NCBI GenBank assembly: GCA_963169105.1
Contig: OY720637.1
Location: 31,739,925-31,803,924 of the forward strand
Source of the DNA: Ceriagrion tenellum
Lineage: Eukaryota > Arthropoda > Insecta > Odonata > Coenagrionidae
Reading direction: 5' to 3'
Length of the DNA: 64,000 bases
The notes under the pieces: generated by a model
Seen by the model: only the letters and a program-made list of their open reading frames with translations
Database searches by the model: none
What the model was told of the DNA's origin: nothing
In this document: piece by piece, positions 1 through 10,420 of the stretch
How the letters are laid out: each line of letters starts with the position of its first letter
How positions within the stretch are numbered: the first letter of the stretch is position 1
Translations under genes and position numbers: made by a program

Positions 1-1930
1 CGAGAGAGGAGAGCAGGACGATATAGAATCAGCTGTTCACTTTCCGATCCATTATTGATGGATACCCGCAGGACGGTAATTCGAGAACAGAGACAAGCGA
101 ATCCTGCGCCGAAACAAGGGGTGCCTCAAGGTCTCATCCAGCGTCCATCGCCGTTCAAATCGCTTTCGGACTCAACAACCGCCGGTTTCCAACGCGGTTG
201 ATTAATGGGAAAACTGGACGCACGGCTTGCCTGATTGTTTTAAAATTGAACCGGGTCCCGATGACAGAGAGATGGTAGCTTTTATTTCAATGCGCGTGGA
301 CAGTTCAGCGTTGGAATATTGATTAGACCGCGGACGTTATTCTCGGAAAAAACAATGTTCCCGGCAATTAGTACACAAGAAAGAAGAGAGATTGATACTG
401 GCATCCTCTTAACTATAAAGTTATGAATAGAGTTGGGTCCGAACATGCAACTCAGTTTTCAGTTCAACCAACAGATTTGGTATTCGCATGGTCAGGAAGA
501 AGGAAATTTACGATAAAATGAAAAATGTCTGCATTAGTGTTTGCTTATTGCACCATTAAAATATACCTGCAGGGTTGTGATTATTTTTTTCATTTATTGT
601 CATATTGATAACTTCCATGAAACTCATTAAGGTGACAATATATCACATTAAACTAGGAATAGATACAGGAGTAGATGCTAGTATAATGACAAATGATAAG
701 GTTATAGAGTAAAATTAAAAGAGAGTTTTATGAATTTCTACTTACAATAAAAACCACTTCCATCTTCAATTTAAAATATGCTTGCATTTATTCGGACATA
801 TTTATTCGGACAATTTGGAAATATATTTATTCGGACAGTATTAGGAGGGGCAGAACGTATTAGTATTTTAGCAGAAATGTGATTTAAAAACCAGTTAAGT
901 GTAGAAACGTCAAAAAATCATCAAAAAAAAGAGAAGTTAAGGTAGGGCCTGCCAAAAAGACTAACCAGTTTAAACATTCCAACACAGAGCGCCAAGTAAC
1001 GGCTGATAATAACCATTCATTTTCATACCCATTATATATTTAGAAATTAGCAGTGTCGTCTCATATGCGAAAACAAATGTTTAAATTTTAACTACTCCAC
1101 ATATAGTAGAGTTCACGACTTGGCTCAACAGCTTTTGTCTCAAGACGTTTTTATTGAAATACGTCAATAATTTGGTCTTGGATAGGCAAGATAGGTAGTA
1201 CAGCCACATAAAATTATCAGTCACTTGTAACAAACTTATCCACATTTCACGGTAGAATAAAGAACATTTTTCATTCATGGGACCTTGTCGAGGTGGATTA
1301 AGTATTTCTACCGACATCCACTTGTATTCTACGCAAAATAAACATTTCATAACGCAATTAGTCGACGAGCTACATAAGTATAATTAAACATTTAACACAT
1401 TTTTATCCTGCTATCACTAAAGACTGATAAACGCTAGAGTTGCTTCACAGAACTAATGTCAATCTGAGGAGTCTCTCAGCAAAGAAAGTTCATTCGTCAT
1501 GGCAGTGAGTCAGACCAGACCACCAAGGCTTATCTGAATTTCCTTATTACAGAGAAAACATGAAAAGAAAAACGGGAAGATATTTGGGCCGGACGTGATT
1601 ATCAAGTGGTTTTTTGAAAGTCATTTCCATGTAATCTCACAGGCGGCCGCAAGCTTCAGATAAAACGCCTGCTCTCCTTCCGTAGACTTCATCGTTGTGT
1701 ATCAAATTTCTCCTTTCAATGAGATTATCATAATGTGGTGTATTTGCATATCAACGTTCATTTCCTTGAAAAAAACTTTGGAAAGACCAAAATCTTTTGA
1801 AAGATTCAACGCAGTAATTAAGAAGGCGCATGAAAATTATGGCATATTCCGTAGCTCCTTAGTCATATGGGCATACCCAGGAATAAGTTAGCTGAATGCA
1901 TGAACTTAAAAATGAACTTTATCTTCCCGC
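1..1930. other. No recognised gene or repeat
   Basis: AT-rich sequence in which I recognise nothing. An 89-codon minus-strand frame at 1081-1350 has fairly ordinary amino-acid composition but matched no family I know, and no splice context makes it convincing. Confidence 0.5.
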
Positions 1931-1932
1931 AT

Positions 1933-2405
1933 TGAAAATCAACATCTACATAATACCCTACGAGCCGCTACATGGGCGTGTGGCAGGGGGTGTTAGGTCA
2001 GCAGCCTTGTAAAGATATAAGGGGTAAGGTTTTGGGAGGTGATTTGGTGACGTGTATCATGGCAGTGTATTTATTGGAGCTCAGTTTTTATGTGATCACT
2101 GAATGTGCGCGGAATGAACGAGCTTTTGTACCTATCTGTTAGGGAATGTGTCTCTCTTATTTTATCGCTTCTGTCAAACCTAGAGATGCAGAGAGGCGTC
2201 ATGATAATATTAACTGTGTTGCTCTGAAACACACCAGTTCTGAATCTCTCAAGCAAGCTAAGCCTTGGGTTCAGCCTCCGAGTCTCCATGGGCTCCCATC
2301 TTAGTCCCTGTCAACGTTATGAAACACTATATGTTTGCTCGTAGCAGTTTTTAACGAAGCGTGCAGTTTTTAACGAAGCGTGCAGCTTTTCTTTTTCTGA
2401 GCAGC
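1933..2405 (-). mobile_element. LINE 3' end (CR1/Jockey-like), decayed
   Basis: A 5'-truncated non-LTR retrotransposon read on the minus strand. The frame at 2289-2071 reads like the end of a CR1/Jockey-type reverse transcriptase protein: METRRLNPRLSLLERFRTGV, then DRYKSSFIPRTFSDH, the usual C-terminal 'SSFFPRTIRDWN'-type block. Left of it (1933-2060), in minus orientation, is a GC-richer tail ending in a GTAGATG-like stretch, as seen in 3' ends of arthropod LINEs of this kind. The same family recurs at 39435-39995. A 19-bp unit is duplicated exactly at 2344-2362 and 2363-2381, beyond the coding part. No endonuclease or catalytic region remains, so it is inactive. The clade name is inferred from the protein tail only. 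Confidence 0.6.
2344..2390. repeat. 19-bp exact tandem duplication
   Basis: GCAGTTTTTAACGAAGCGT occurs twice back to back (2344-2362, 2363-2381) and begins a third time (GCAGCTTTT). The copy of this LINE region near 39772-39800 has only one unit, so the duplication arose after insertion. Confidence 0.8.
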
Positions 2406-2409
2406 AACT

Positions 2410-2920
2410 AAAGCTTGTATCTCTTCGAAGATGGACTAGATGAGGAATCAAAACCTCGAAAATGGAAAATTTTGCATGCAATTACTTAAAACCAACAATG
2501 ATACAGCTACTGTCTTTTAGATTAGCAGGGCAGTACATTACCAGACGTTTAAGAAAACGTCGCATTGCCATTTTCACAGAATTTACGTTTTTTTACTTCA
2601 TCAATGGTAGAAAATTACTAACACCTAATTTAAAAAACGGAGAATTATTTTACTCTCACCTAGCCTGCGGGTGTATTTGCTCCTTAGAAACAGCTGTTCA
2701 CGGATATGGTATCCATATTCGAGAGAAAATCCCACGTTTTTCGTGTCCCTCCCATCTCCCATTTCACACCATTTGATTTTAAGTTCAATTTGCAATAAAA
2801 TGGGTTGGAAAGGTAAAATTTTCTTCTTTAAATTAAACTGGGAACACGCTTATATTAGTAGCTCGAGTAAAGACAAAATGAAGCTCAAGCTATTTTATAG
2901 CGGAAACATCTAAAGCTGAA
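2410..2920. other. No recognised gene
   Basis: Two overlapping plus-strand frames lie here (2462-2776 and 2671-2913). They are open in two phases over the same bases and look like chance frames in AT-rich DNA. No motif was recognised. Confidence 0.4.
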
Positions 2921-2961
2921 AGTACGAGGGTTGGCCAAAAAGTAATACTCTACATTTTTCT

Positions 2962-3018
2962 TCCGCCGCTCGAACCTGCAACCCTCGGAATAGGAATCAA
3001 ACACGCTACCACTGGTGT
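2962..3018 (-). repeat. tRNA-derived SINE-like relic
   Basis: In reverse complement this segment reads like the 5' half of a tRNA-derived SINE. It has an A-box-like CCAGTGGTAGCGTG (rc of 3002-3015) and, about 30 bases on, a B-box-like GGTTCGAGC (rc of 2968-2976). It lies between the left mariner terminus and the RTE-like LINE fragment. No complete cloverleaf is claimed. Confidence 0.4.
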
Positions 3019-3202
3019 AAACTGGACCCAACCGGTGCTGGAGGAGGATGCTGAAGGTAAAATGGACGAAAAAAGAAGAAATGATGAAGTGCACAGTGGA
3101 GGAAAAGAGAAAAGGACCATATGGAACACCATGCAGAAAAGAAGAACCATATGGATTTGTCAAACCCTGAGACAGGTTAGTGAGGCACACAATTGAAGGT
3201 AA

Positions 3203-3591
3203 TACGAGGGTGAGTCAATAAATAAGTCGCAAACGTCAGCATTTCATCATCAGCATCAGTCGTAAACATTTCATTGGGAACGCTTGGAACATCCACTGTA
3301 CATTTCCGACTTAGCCTCCAGTGATTTTCATCTGTTCGTCCCCCTAAAAAATCATTTGGGTGGCCGTCATTTTGATACAGATGATGCTGTAATCTATGAG
3401 GTTATACGTTGGCTGCGGCAGCAACCAAAGGACTTCTTTGCTGCTGGCTTTCAAGGACTTGTAAAGAGATGGGATAAGTGCCTGAATGTACAGGGTGAAT
3501 ATGTGGAAAAGTGAAATAAATGTCAGAAAGTTACTTTAATTATTTTTGCCTCAATTCAGTTTTGCGACTTATTTATTAACTCACCCTCGTA
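3203..3591 (+). mobile_element. Internally deleted mariner element with intact ends
   Basis: A compact mariner derivative. The TA target duplication is intact on both sides (3203-3204, 3590-3591). The terminal inverted repeats (3205-3233 and 3561-3589) match over 29 bases with one difference and begin CGAGGGTGAGTCAATAAATA. The body is 385 bp; full mariners are about 1.3 kb. The remaining coding part is the C-terminal quarter of the transposase, see 3275-3514. Well-matched ends suggest a relatively young insertion that could in principle be mobilised in trans by an intact relative. Confidence 0.88.
3275..3514 (+). pseudogene. Mariner transposase, C-terminal fragment
   Basis: The open frame starts inside a deletion, so no true start exists. 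The frame runs in from TGG at about 3278 as WERLEHPLYISDLASSDFHL. The aspartate in SDFHL corresponds to the third catalytic acidic residue of mariner transposases (D,D34D family). It continues FDTDDAVIYEVIRWLRQQP and ends KRWDKCLNVQGEYVEK with a TGA stop, a full-length-looking C-terminus. The DNA-binding N-terminus and the first two catalytic aspartates are missing, so no transposase activity is possible. The well-preserved frame fits a recent internal deletion. Confidence 0.85.
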
Positions 3592-4299
3592 TATGGGGGA
3601 AAAGTCCCCAGAGGAAGACCCAGGAATAAGTTCACAGACCAAATAAAGAGAAAGGTACATAGGAAGAGATACTAGGAGGTAAGGGAACTCGCATTAGACA
3701 GGGAAGGGTGGAGGGCTGCAGTCAACCAATCTTAGGATTGAACGACCAATGACGATGGAATTTTTTTAACTCCCTAATGGCAGAAACCAGTATGTTGAAA
3801 CGGTCATCAGGAGACGCATCTCCATTGGTTGCAAACCATTATCTGGTTATCAAGACGTAACCGTTTCTTACATCTGTGTGCTCTGACCTCTTTTTGTGGA
3901 CTCTGCAGAGGACAGATGGCAAGATTAGGTTCGCAAATACCAGTATGGCATACAATGAAGACGCGAAAGAATGTAACTTACTTCGTATTTTCTCTACTTT
4001 TCTATTCCATTTTGAATATTTATACTAAGGAAATTTACACAATACTACTTTGGACGATGATGATGATCGATGAAGTGAAAACCTGGCTCTATAACCAGAA
4101 TGAGGACAGCTACCGGCAGGGCATACACCACCTAGTAAACCGCTGGAGGAAGCTAATATAACCTGAAGGAGATTGTAAGGACAAATAGAGTGAGTAGATA
4201 AATATCGTTATTTCATACGTGTATATTTAATTTTGTAGAATAAATAGTTTATGAGCGAAAAATGTGGGGCATAATTTTTGGAAAACCCTCGAATTAGCA

Positions 4300-6810
4300 T
4301 AAATAATCAAACTTCGTGGATACTTACTCCTCTCATCCGGGACTCGGAAAAAGAAGGCATAACTCCGAATATCTTCCCATGAAGAATTCAAAGAGGCACA
4401 ATTAAAAGTTTGGACAACGTCTTGACTGACTCATCTCTTTATCCTTTTCCTGGAGAATCCCCGCTAATGAAGACGCCGCTTTCCGCTAAACACCCAGCGA
4501 TTACTTTCAAGAATCTCGCGCAGAAAGGGGGGAGGACTTGCTTTTAAACGCTTTAGAGTCCCCCTACCCCCCGCTTCTCCTCCTTTCAAGCAGCCCTCAT
4601 AACCCTTCGTCGCTCCTGGAAAACCCTGCGCCCCTTATCTCCCTCCGTGTATCCGCGAGAAGCTGTGTACCATCTTCTCGGGCGATGGAGCATAGGGTAA
4701 CCGCGTCAGCTGCTCGGGTCGTAAAAACAGTCCAGTGGGAATGAAGCTGAAGGGAACGTAATGATCCCGGCAGGAGGGCGAGCCGAGCGATGTACTCAAC
4801 ACCGGGGCCCTTCGCAGTCCCGGGCCGGCAATTTATCACATACCGGGCCGCGAAACAGTTAATGCGAGGATTCTGTCGAGAGAATTATTGCGTGCAGTCT
4901 GCGAGAGCTGGCAGTTCATGACAAAGGACTGCAGCCTATCTCCTGCTTCTGTGTGGTTTCTACGCAGAAATGAAACGTCTCGCGGAGGGTCGACGGGGAA
5001 ACTAGAATTTATCGCCGCGCATCAGCACAGTATAAGCACCATGCGAAGTAAAACAAGCGAATCGCAGGGAATCCCTTGATACTTGAAAATGTAGTTTACG
5101 TCTAACTTGATATAGTCATATAACGCAGCGCACAATGTGAGAAACTTCTCTGGATGGGTAATGTTATCGATTCAGATGAAAGAGTAACATATTAATTATG
5201 CCATTTATGAATAGACAAAGAAGCAAGCCCAAAAATTTCCAGATTGGCGGTGAATTATAAACGATTTTTACGATAAATATTAGCTGATGATTCGCATAAT
5301 TGGGATCTGATGACCAATTAACCTAAAAAACAGTAATAACACATAATCATCAGTACTCAAGCTTTCTCTTTGCTGCATAGTTGATCATTATATCACAATA
5401 AATATTGATAAAGACAAACAAAATGAGGGCACAACTGGACGGCACTTCTCCCCAGGAGCAAACATATAAGTACATTACAACGATGCCTGTCATGAAACCT
5501 TACGTCTACGTACAGGTTATTGAAGAATGAGTGAAAAAATTAAGGGAAAATATGCTCGATGATGGGTTTCAGCCAAAATGTATAATCACTTTTTATCACA
5601 CTCTCAATGTATCTGATCTCCCTGAAATTTGCCTAGGTCCGCTTGCTTCCCATAAATAAGTGACCAGGGCGTGGTTCAGAGCTTGCAACAACCGTCGGAA
5701 ACTAGGGAGCCCGGTGAAACCTCCGAGATGTCTATCTGCAACAGATTCTCCGAAAAAGCATATATATTTAATAATTCAAAACGATGATGCTCTCCAAGCC
5801 CTCACAGAGATATGTTTCCCGGACCGGGAATGCAGGAGTAAATCCAAAAAAGAAATTTTTAAAAGCACAAAATCTTGTCCTTTGCTGGAATCTTCCTATG
5901 TAATCATTGGTAAGGAACTAAAGGACGCAATACTGGACGCCATGGAGAGAGAGAGAGAGAGGGAGGAGCAAATGACAATTCACAGAGAAGAGCGGTCCGT
6001 AAGCCCGACACCATGGGTTTGAGGGTTTAAGCGGTGTCAAGGGAGATAGTTGCTACGGGGTGGCAGTGGATAAGGGGGGAAGGTTTGCGGTTCGCAGGGA
6101 GGCAGGGGAGCAAGACGGAGGCATTTGAAATCCGTGGAAGGGTTATAAGGGAAGGAGCAAGCGGGGGTTGATATCACGGGGACACGATGACTCCCTCTAC
6201 TCCCGGCCTCTTAGCTGGGGAGATGCGGGCGATGAGCAAGAGGAGAGGGCGGGGGGGAGGGCGAATTATTGCCACTGCTTTTTCCTTCTCGAGAGAACTC
6301 TCATTAGGTGGCGGCGGGCGATTTCGCCGTGGGGGAGATGCAAATGGATGATGCAGCGGGGTAATACGGACTGGAAGACGATGGGATTGCCGTTCTCTTA
6401 CAGGGGTTACTCGGGAGTAAGATACTCGCTTGGCAACACACTCACAAGAGGCTGCATTTTCCTCAGAATCGGCAAAAGATCTTCAACACTACCTAATCCT
6501 TGAGGTAGCTTAAACCCTAATTATGGGTCATTGAGGGTATAGTTTACCACTTTATTAAGCAGGTCTAAAAAGATCACATGGGCCGCATTTCACTTTGGTT
6601 CATCCGTTAATACTGTGGAAATCACCATACAAGCAATAATTGAAATGCAACTAAATGGATATTTTGAATTATTTTTCATAATTTACGTCTTTCAGGACTA
6701 GTGTTTTCGCCGCAGTATTCAAAATGTAGACAAAAGTATATGAGAATATGAGTTTTTATATGGGACTCAGTGCGACACCTTTATAACTCTGAGCTATATT
6801 TATAACAATA
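4300..6810. other. No recognised gene; GC-richer and purine-rich tracts
   Basis: 4500-5080 is locally GC-richer with several CpGs; its open frames overlap on both strands and none resembles a known protein. A short GA run sits at 5944-5966, followed by purine-rich DNA to about 6330. A 120-codon frame at 5660-6022 ends in the translated GA repeat and is probably spurious. Confidence 0.4.
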
Positions 6811-6815
6811 AAAAT

Positions 6816-7121
6816 GCATTATTTCGCACAAAAAGAGAAGTATCAGGCATGATATGGTTGAAGTTCAGCATAATGAATCACAGAAATGGCAATTTTCCAC
6901 TAGATAAGGTTTAATACTCCTCCCCAGCTACATCCAACCTCACACCTCCCCCCATCTTTCTCCTCCCTACCCCACCTCCTCCTCTGCAATATTTTGTGTA
7001 TATACCCGATATGTTTTTGTGTTTGTACCTGATGATGATGCAGTGCATCGAAACCATGGTTGTATTAAACCTTATCCAGTGGAAAATTGCCATTTCTGTG
7101 ATTTATTAAGCATTATTTCGC
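6816..7121 (+). mobile_element. Inverted-repeat element with 12-bp target duplication
   Basis: GCATTATTTCGC occurs exactly at 6816-6827 and 7110-7121, bracketing 282 bp and looking like a target-site duplication. Inside, 45-bp arms at 6872-6916 and 7063-7107 are inverted repeats differing at about two positions and containing GGCAATTTTCCAC. Just before the right arm is a hammerhead-ribozyme-like core (7021-7070). The right arm is related to the hairpin at 57814-57929, since both have GTATTAAA followed by GTGGAAAATTGCC. No protein coding remains. Inference: a non-autonomous element from a Penelope-like or retrozyme-like lineage, families known to carry type I hammerhead motifs and often to have inverted ends. 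Confidence 0.6.
7021..7070 (+). ncRNA. Hammerhead ribozyme-like motif (type I, short stem III)
   Basis: Visible core: CTGATGA (7029-7035), stem II GATGC/GCATC (7037-7041 with 7045-7049) around loop AGT, then GAAAC (7050-7054). Stem III would be ACC/GGT (7053-7055 with 7058-7060), which places cleavage after T7061. Stem I would pair GTAC (7025-7028) with GTAT (7062-7065), with weaker pairing beyond. The one departure from consensus is an extra T at 7036 between the core and stem II. Very short stem III type I hammerheads are characteristic of Penelope-like elements and retrozymes. Activity is not shown and may be lost. Confidence 0.5.
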
Positions 7122-7124
7122 GTT

Positions 7125-8635
7125 TATGAGAATGTCCAATGCTAATTACTAATACGCCACAAAGACAGTAAACAAAAGCGAAGGAGTGAACATTTAGCCC
7201 AGTTATTTGTAGATACCATATCTGCCTTATTAATGACCATCTTTGGTAAAAAAAATTAATACGACCATTCCCGCGGTTCACAGACTGAAGCTGAAAATAG
7301 CTCGAGGGGAGAATGCAATATGACGCCAGATTACAGCGACATTGTCTGAGGAAGCGAATAAAATGCGAGAACGTTCATTGGGATCGATTAGAAAAAGTGG
7401 CCTGAAAAAAAAGAGGCCTGAATATTCAGAGTTTTGACTCAAAGGCGGGGACGCAGTAAGCACGAAACTGTAGCGAGAGTTCGAGTCACGATCCGAGCGT
7501 CTAAGGTTGGCAACTTGAGATGCGGTATCCGGTTCGAAGAGGTTAAAATTCGCAGATAGTCCGCAAACATACGAGAGAGGACTCAAACGCGGCACACGAG
7601 AGCTGCTTCAGTCCGATGTCTCCCGAAGTCGTGAATTTTAGAAACGGGGTACAAGTGGAAATGTAAGAAGAAAGTGCAATTTTCATTATATATGCGTGCC
7701 TTCGCTGTGCTATCATGCTCTAATAAGTTGTCAGCTCTTTTCATTTAAGGTTACTCTGGTCTAAATATATGAGTCAATATAAATGCTAAATAACACATTC
7801 TTATATATTTGATTTTCAAAAAATTACTCTTTTGCTGACGGAATGGTGTATATGTTGAAAAACAAACCTGAGGTACATACGAACCATACAGAATTTTCCA
7901 ATATTTCATTTTTAAAGACCGTATTTGTCCAGCCGTATGGGTCATACAAGGTTGGAATTCAATCTCGTCTGAGGCAGGTGACTTGAGTAGCGGTTTAGAA
8001 GCTCTACCCTATTTTTTTATTCATCTCAGTTTATGAAACACACTTCAAAGATGCTTCGTTGAAGTTGTCAAAATTTCTGGAATATGTAACCCAGAGGCCA
8101 AGGCTACCGTAATGCTTGCCGAAGGGGTAGAGTCCTCGCCTGATAACCCTAAGTCTTGTGTACAAAAACTTAACTCGGAATAACCTAGGTTGTTAATGAA
8201 GAAAGATGCTTGGAATTGAAGTTGTTTAAAGTTCTGTTGTACCAGTTATGATTTCACAAATGATTTTCTCCGAGAACACCAAGGCCTGGAGCTATGTGAA
8301 TGGCTAAGAATGAAACTGGGAGTCCAATTTCATTGTAATCCGTTTAGTCACTCTAAAAGTTTTATTGACCAGACAATTTTAGAGTAATATTTGCCTTTTA
8401 CAAATTATTAAAAAGATATTACGACGACAGTAACCTCAAGAATAATCCAACTGTAAAATATAAACATAAGAACAGTAGCGAAGCATAGCTGGAAAACGTG
8501 AACGCTGACTAGTCAAAAAGACGGACTAGCCATTTGCGGAAGAAAAATACTTAAATGTAATTATCAACCAACAGAGGATGTAAAAGTTAAACGGGGGATT
8601 AAGGAAAGTGCAGATTAACGCGGGCTGATAAAAGA
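7125..8635. other. No recognised gene or repeat
   Basis: AT-rich DNA with short frames on both strands. A B-box-like GTTCGAGTC at 7479 has no convincing A-box partner. Nothing was identified. Confidence 0.4.
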
Positions 8636-8759
8636 AGAGATCATAGACTGCAACACGAAACCATTTAGAATCCAATGGTAAAGTCACATAATACGTATTG
8701 CTGCGCTAAATTCGACAGAGAAAATTTACAAAATGAAACCATATTAAAATAGACCAAAA

Positions 8760-8950
8760 GGTAGTGAATTAGGCGGGATAGGAAGAGATGGAAAGATGTC
8801 ACAAAGGATTTAAAAAGAAAGAATATTTTGAACTGGAATCGGCTAGGAAAACATAAAAGAAGACGGGTGTTAACTACTGAGAAGGCCATTGCCTATTGAA
8901 AGCTCTGGCACCCAAGGAAGAAGAATAACAAGCGATGGCCCAAGGAGGAA
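8760..8950 (+). mobile_element. Possible LINE C-terminal relic
   Basis: A plus-strand reading gives RKRWKDVTKDLKRKNILNWN then RLGKHKRRRVLTTEKAIAY and stop. This recalls the 'GRPRKRW..V..DL' tail that follows the reverse transcriptase in several arthropod LINEs, and the downstream HPRKK-like end fits. Upstream frames are broken and no catalytic motif is present. Chance similarity of a basic, tryptophan-containing stretch cannot be excluded. Confidence 0.35.
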
Positions 8951-9419
8951 GAATGATGGATGCGTCAATTCTTTCGCAAGAAGTTTCTACTCTCTGAAGG
9001 AAAAACTGGATTCAATGGAAAAAAAAGTAAGAGACTCAAAATTCAGGACTTGGAATTGAGAATTTGGTCTGAGTCAACTTTGCAAGGAGTTACTCTGAAT
9101 TTAAATCCGCAAAACACCTTTTTAGAGAGGCCTATATGTAATGTCGAAATATTAGGAGCATTTTTGTCAGTGTCTTCTCTTTTGTTTCTATGTTTTTTGT
9201 CTGCCTCCCTGTGGCATGGACTCGCCTGCCCACGAGATTCGGGGGACGAAGAGGAACAAGGGCCGGGGGTGAGATGCAGAATCATCCACACCCTTGCTCG
9301 CAGAGAAATGCAAAGATGACTCCGAGCCAAGCGGAGCGAAAGGAAATTATTTATATCGCCACAGGTACGCAAAGCCATGAAAACAAGAGTGCGGGATTAG
9401 TCGTCGTAAATATTTCAGT

Positions 9420-9800
9420 CGTCGGGAGTTTTGCAGGGGGAAGGGGTGCGTGTGAGGGGCTCCTTTTGTTTGCCCACACTTTCAGAAAGCGGAGGCGGAG
9501 AGGGCGTGGATGGGGCAAGAGAAGAAGAGGGGTTGGCGAGGAAGGAAGGACGAGAAGGAGTAAGATGTGCAGGGAGGAAGAGGGAAAAAAGAGTGGGAAG
9601 GATTGGAGGAGCCCTTAATGAATGTTGGAGGGAAGGGATGAGCCCACCCATTTGTACGCCTGAAAGGAAGGAATAAACGGGGAAGAGAAAGATGAATAAG
9701 GCGAGGGAAGGATACGGTGGGGAGAAGAAAAACGGAGAAAATGGGAGTTGGCGGAGATTTAAGAGGGGAGGAACCCGAGCTAGAAAAGGCGTTTCCTCAA
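9420..9800. other. Purine-rich tract with strand asymmetry
   Basis: The plus strand is strongly enriched in G and A, for example through 9480-9600. This opens long frames on both strands (arginine/glycine/glutamate-rich on plus, proline/serine-rich on minus), which I regard as composition artefacts. Similar tracts occur near 6050-6330, 11470-11720, 13600-14040, 27950-28220, 33180-33300 and 42370-42670. Confidence 0.55.
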
Positions 9801-9900
9801 CGCCGGAATTTTCATCGCCAAAACAAAACGAAACCAAAATATTATATCCTTAAAAAGCAAAAACCGTGGTCAAAAAAGTAGAGGTTCCTCTTAAACAAAC

Positions 9901-10420
9901 CTGTCTTTACCGTTGGTGCATTTTAGATTTTGTGCAGTAAGGATAAACTTCAGTGTTCAGAGAAACGGCAGCTAATAAGTAATGACGCTCACATGCATCC
10001 AGGGAAGGTGGCAAAACTTGACACTATTTCTTTAGGGGGAAGCGTACATGTAAACCTTTACTGCTACAGCTGAAAGATTAGGGACCTACATGAACGTCCG
10101 TGCTCTGAATGGACGGGAAACAGGAGCTTAAAGATGTACGTCTGTACCGCTCAACATTGATGAATTTTACATTTTCTTGCAGCAAGGTTAATTTCGGTGT
10201 TCAGCGAAACGGCAGCTCATGTAGTAATGAAGATCACACGCATCCAGGGAAGATGGCAGAACATGACTCAATATATTTAGGGGGAAGCGTACATGTAAAC
10301 CTTTTCTGCTACAGCTGAAAGATTAGTGACCCACATGAACGTCCGTGCTCTGAATGGACGGAAAGCAGGAGTGTGAGATGTAGTTGAGCCTGTACCACTC
10401 AAAAAAGATGGAATAATAGG
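9901..10420. repeat. Tandem repeat, about 245-bp unit, about 2.1 copies
   Basis: Unit 1 (about 9901-10145) and unit 2 (about 10146-10390) align end to end, and a third unit begins at 10391 (CTGTACCACTCAA). The best-conserved part, 10035-10124 against 10280-10369, contains GGGGGAAGCGTACATGTAAA and CTACAGCTGAAAGATTAG with about five differences in some 90 bases by eye. It ends in an imperfect palindrome (CGTCC...GGACG). A 69-codon frame within unit 2 is not conserved as a frame in unit 1, so there is no sign of coding. Nature unknown: satellite remnant, or internal repeat of a mobile element. Confidence 0.75.

Larger units (their letters stand above)
3020..3757 (+). mobile_element. RTE-like LINE 3' fragment, split by a mariner
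   Basis: Homologous to the copies at 16985-17690 and 27440-27830. Shared landmarks are GGTGCTGGAGGAGGATGCTG near the left end and GGGCTGCAGTCAACCAATC near the right end. In the better-preserved 17-kb copy this encodes the tail of an endonuclease/reverse transcriptase (WCWRRMLKIKW motif). Here the LINE is present as 3020-3202 and 3592-3757, with a 385-bp mariner derivative between. Reading across the insertion restores the order seen in the other copies. All coding frames are broken. Confidence 0.75.
2923..4293 (+). mobile_element. Old mariner-like element with nested insertions
   Basis: The left end is TA then CGAGGGTTGGCCAAAAAGTA (from 2925). The right end, read in reverse complement from 4291, is CGAGGGTTTTCCAAAAATTA. 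These match at most positions as mariner-type terminal inverted repeats. The left target base pair is TA; the right flank is AA, presumably mutated. Close to the right end, a plus-strand frame ending at the TAA at 4159-4161 encodes DEVKTWLYNQNEDSYRQGI then HHLVNRWRKLI, which resembles the C-terminus of mariner transposases. The N-terminal part and the first two catalytic aspartates were not found. Between the ends lie a tRNA-like relic and an RTE-like LINE fragment that is itself split by a second mariner. Inference: this is the outermost and oldest layer of a three-level nest. Confidence 0.6.

Noticed and set aside
5282..5330. CTGATGA near 5283 and 5310 as further hammerhead cores
   Set aside because: Neither is followed by a stem II and GAAAC at workable distance.
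7450..7530. tRNA-like segment with GTTCGAGTC
   Set aside because: No convincing A box at the correct spacing and no acceptor-stem pairing.
9190..9837. 142- and 140-codon frames on opposite strands
   Set aside because: They overlap each other in a purine-rich tract with few stop codons. Residues are Arg/Gly/Glu-rich or Pro/Ser-rich, with no domains.
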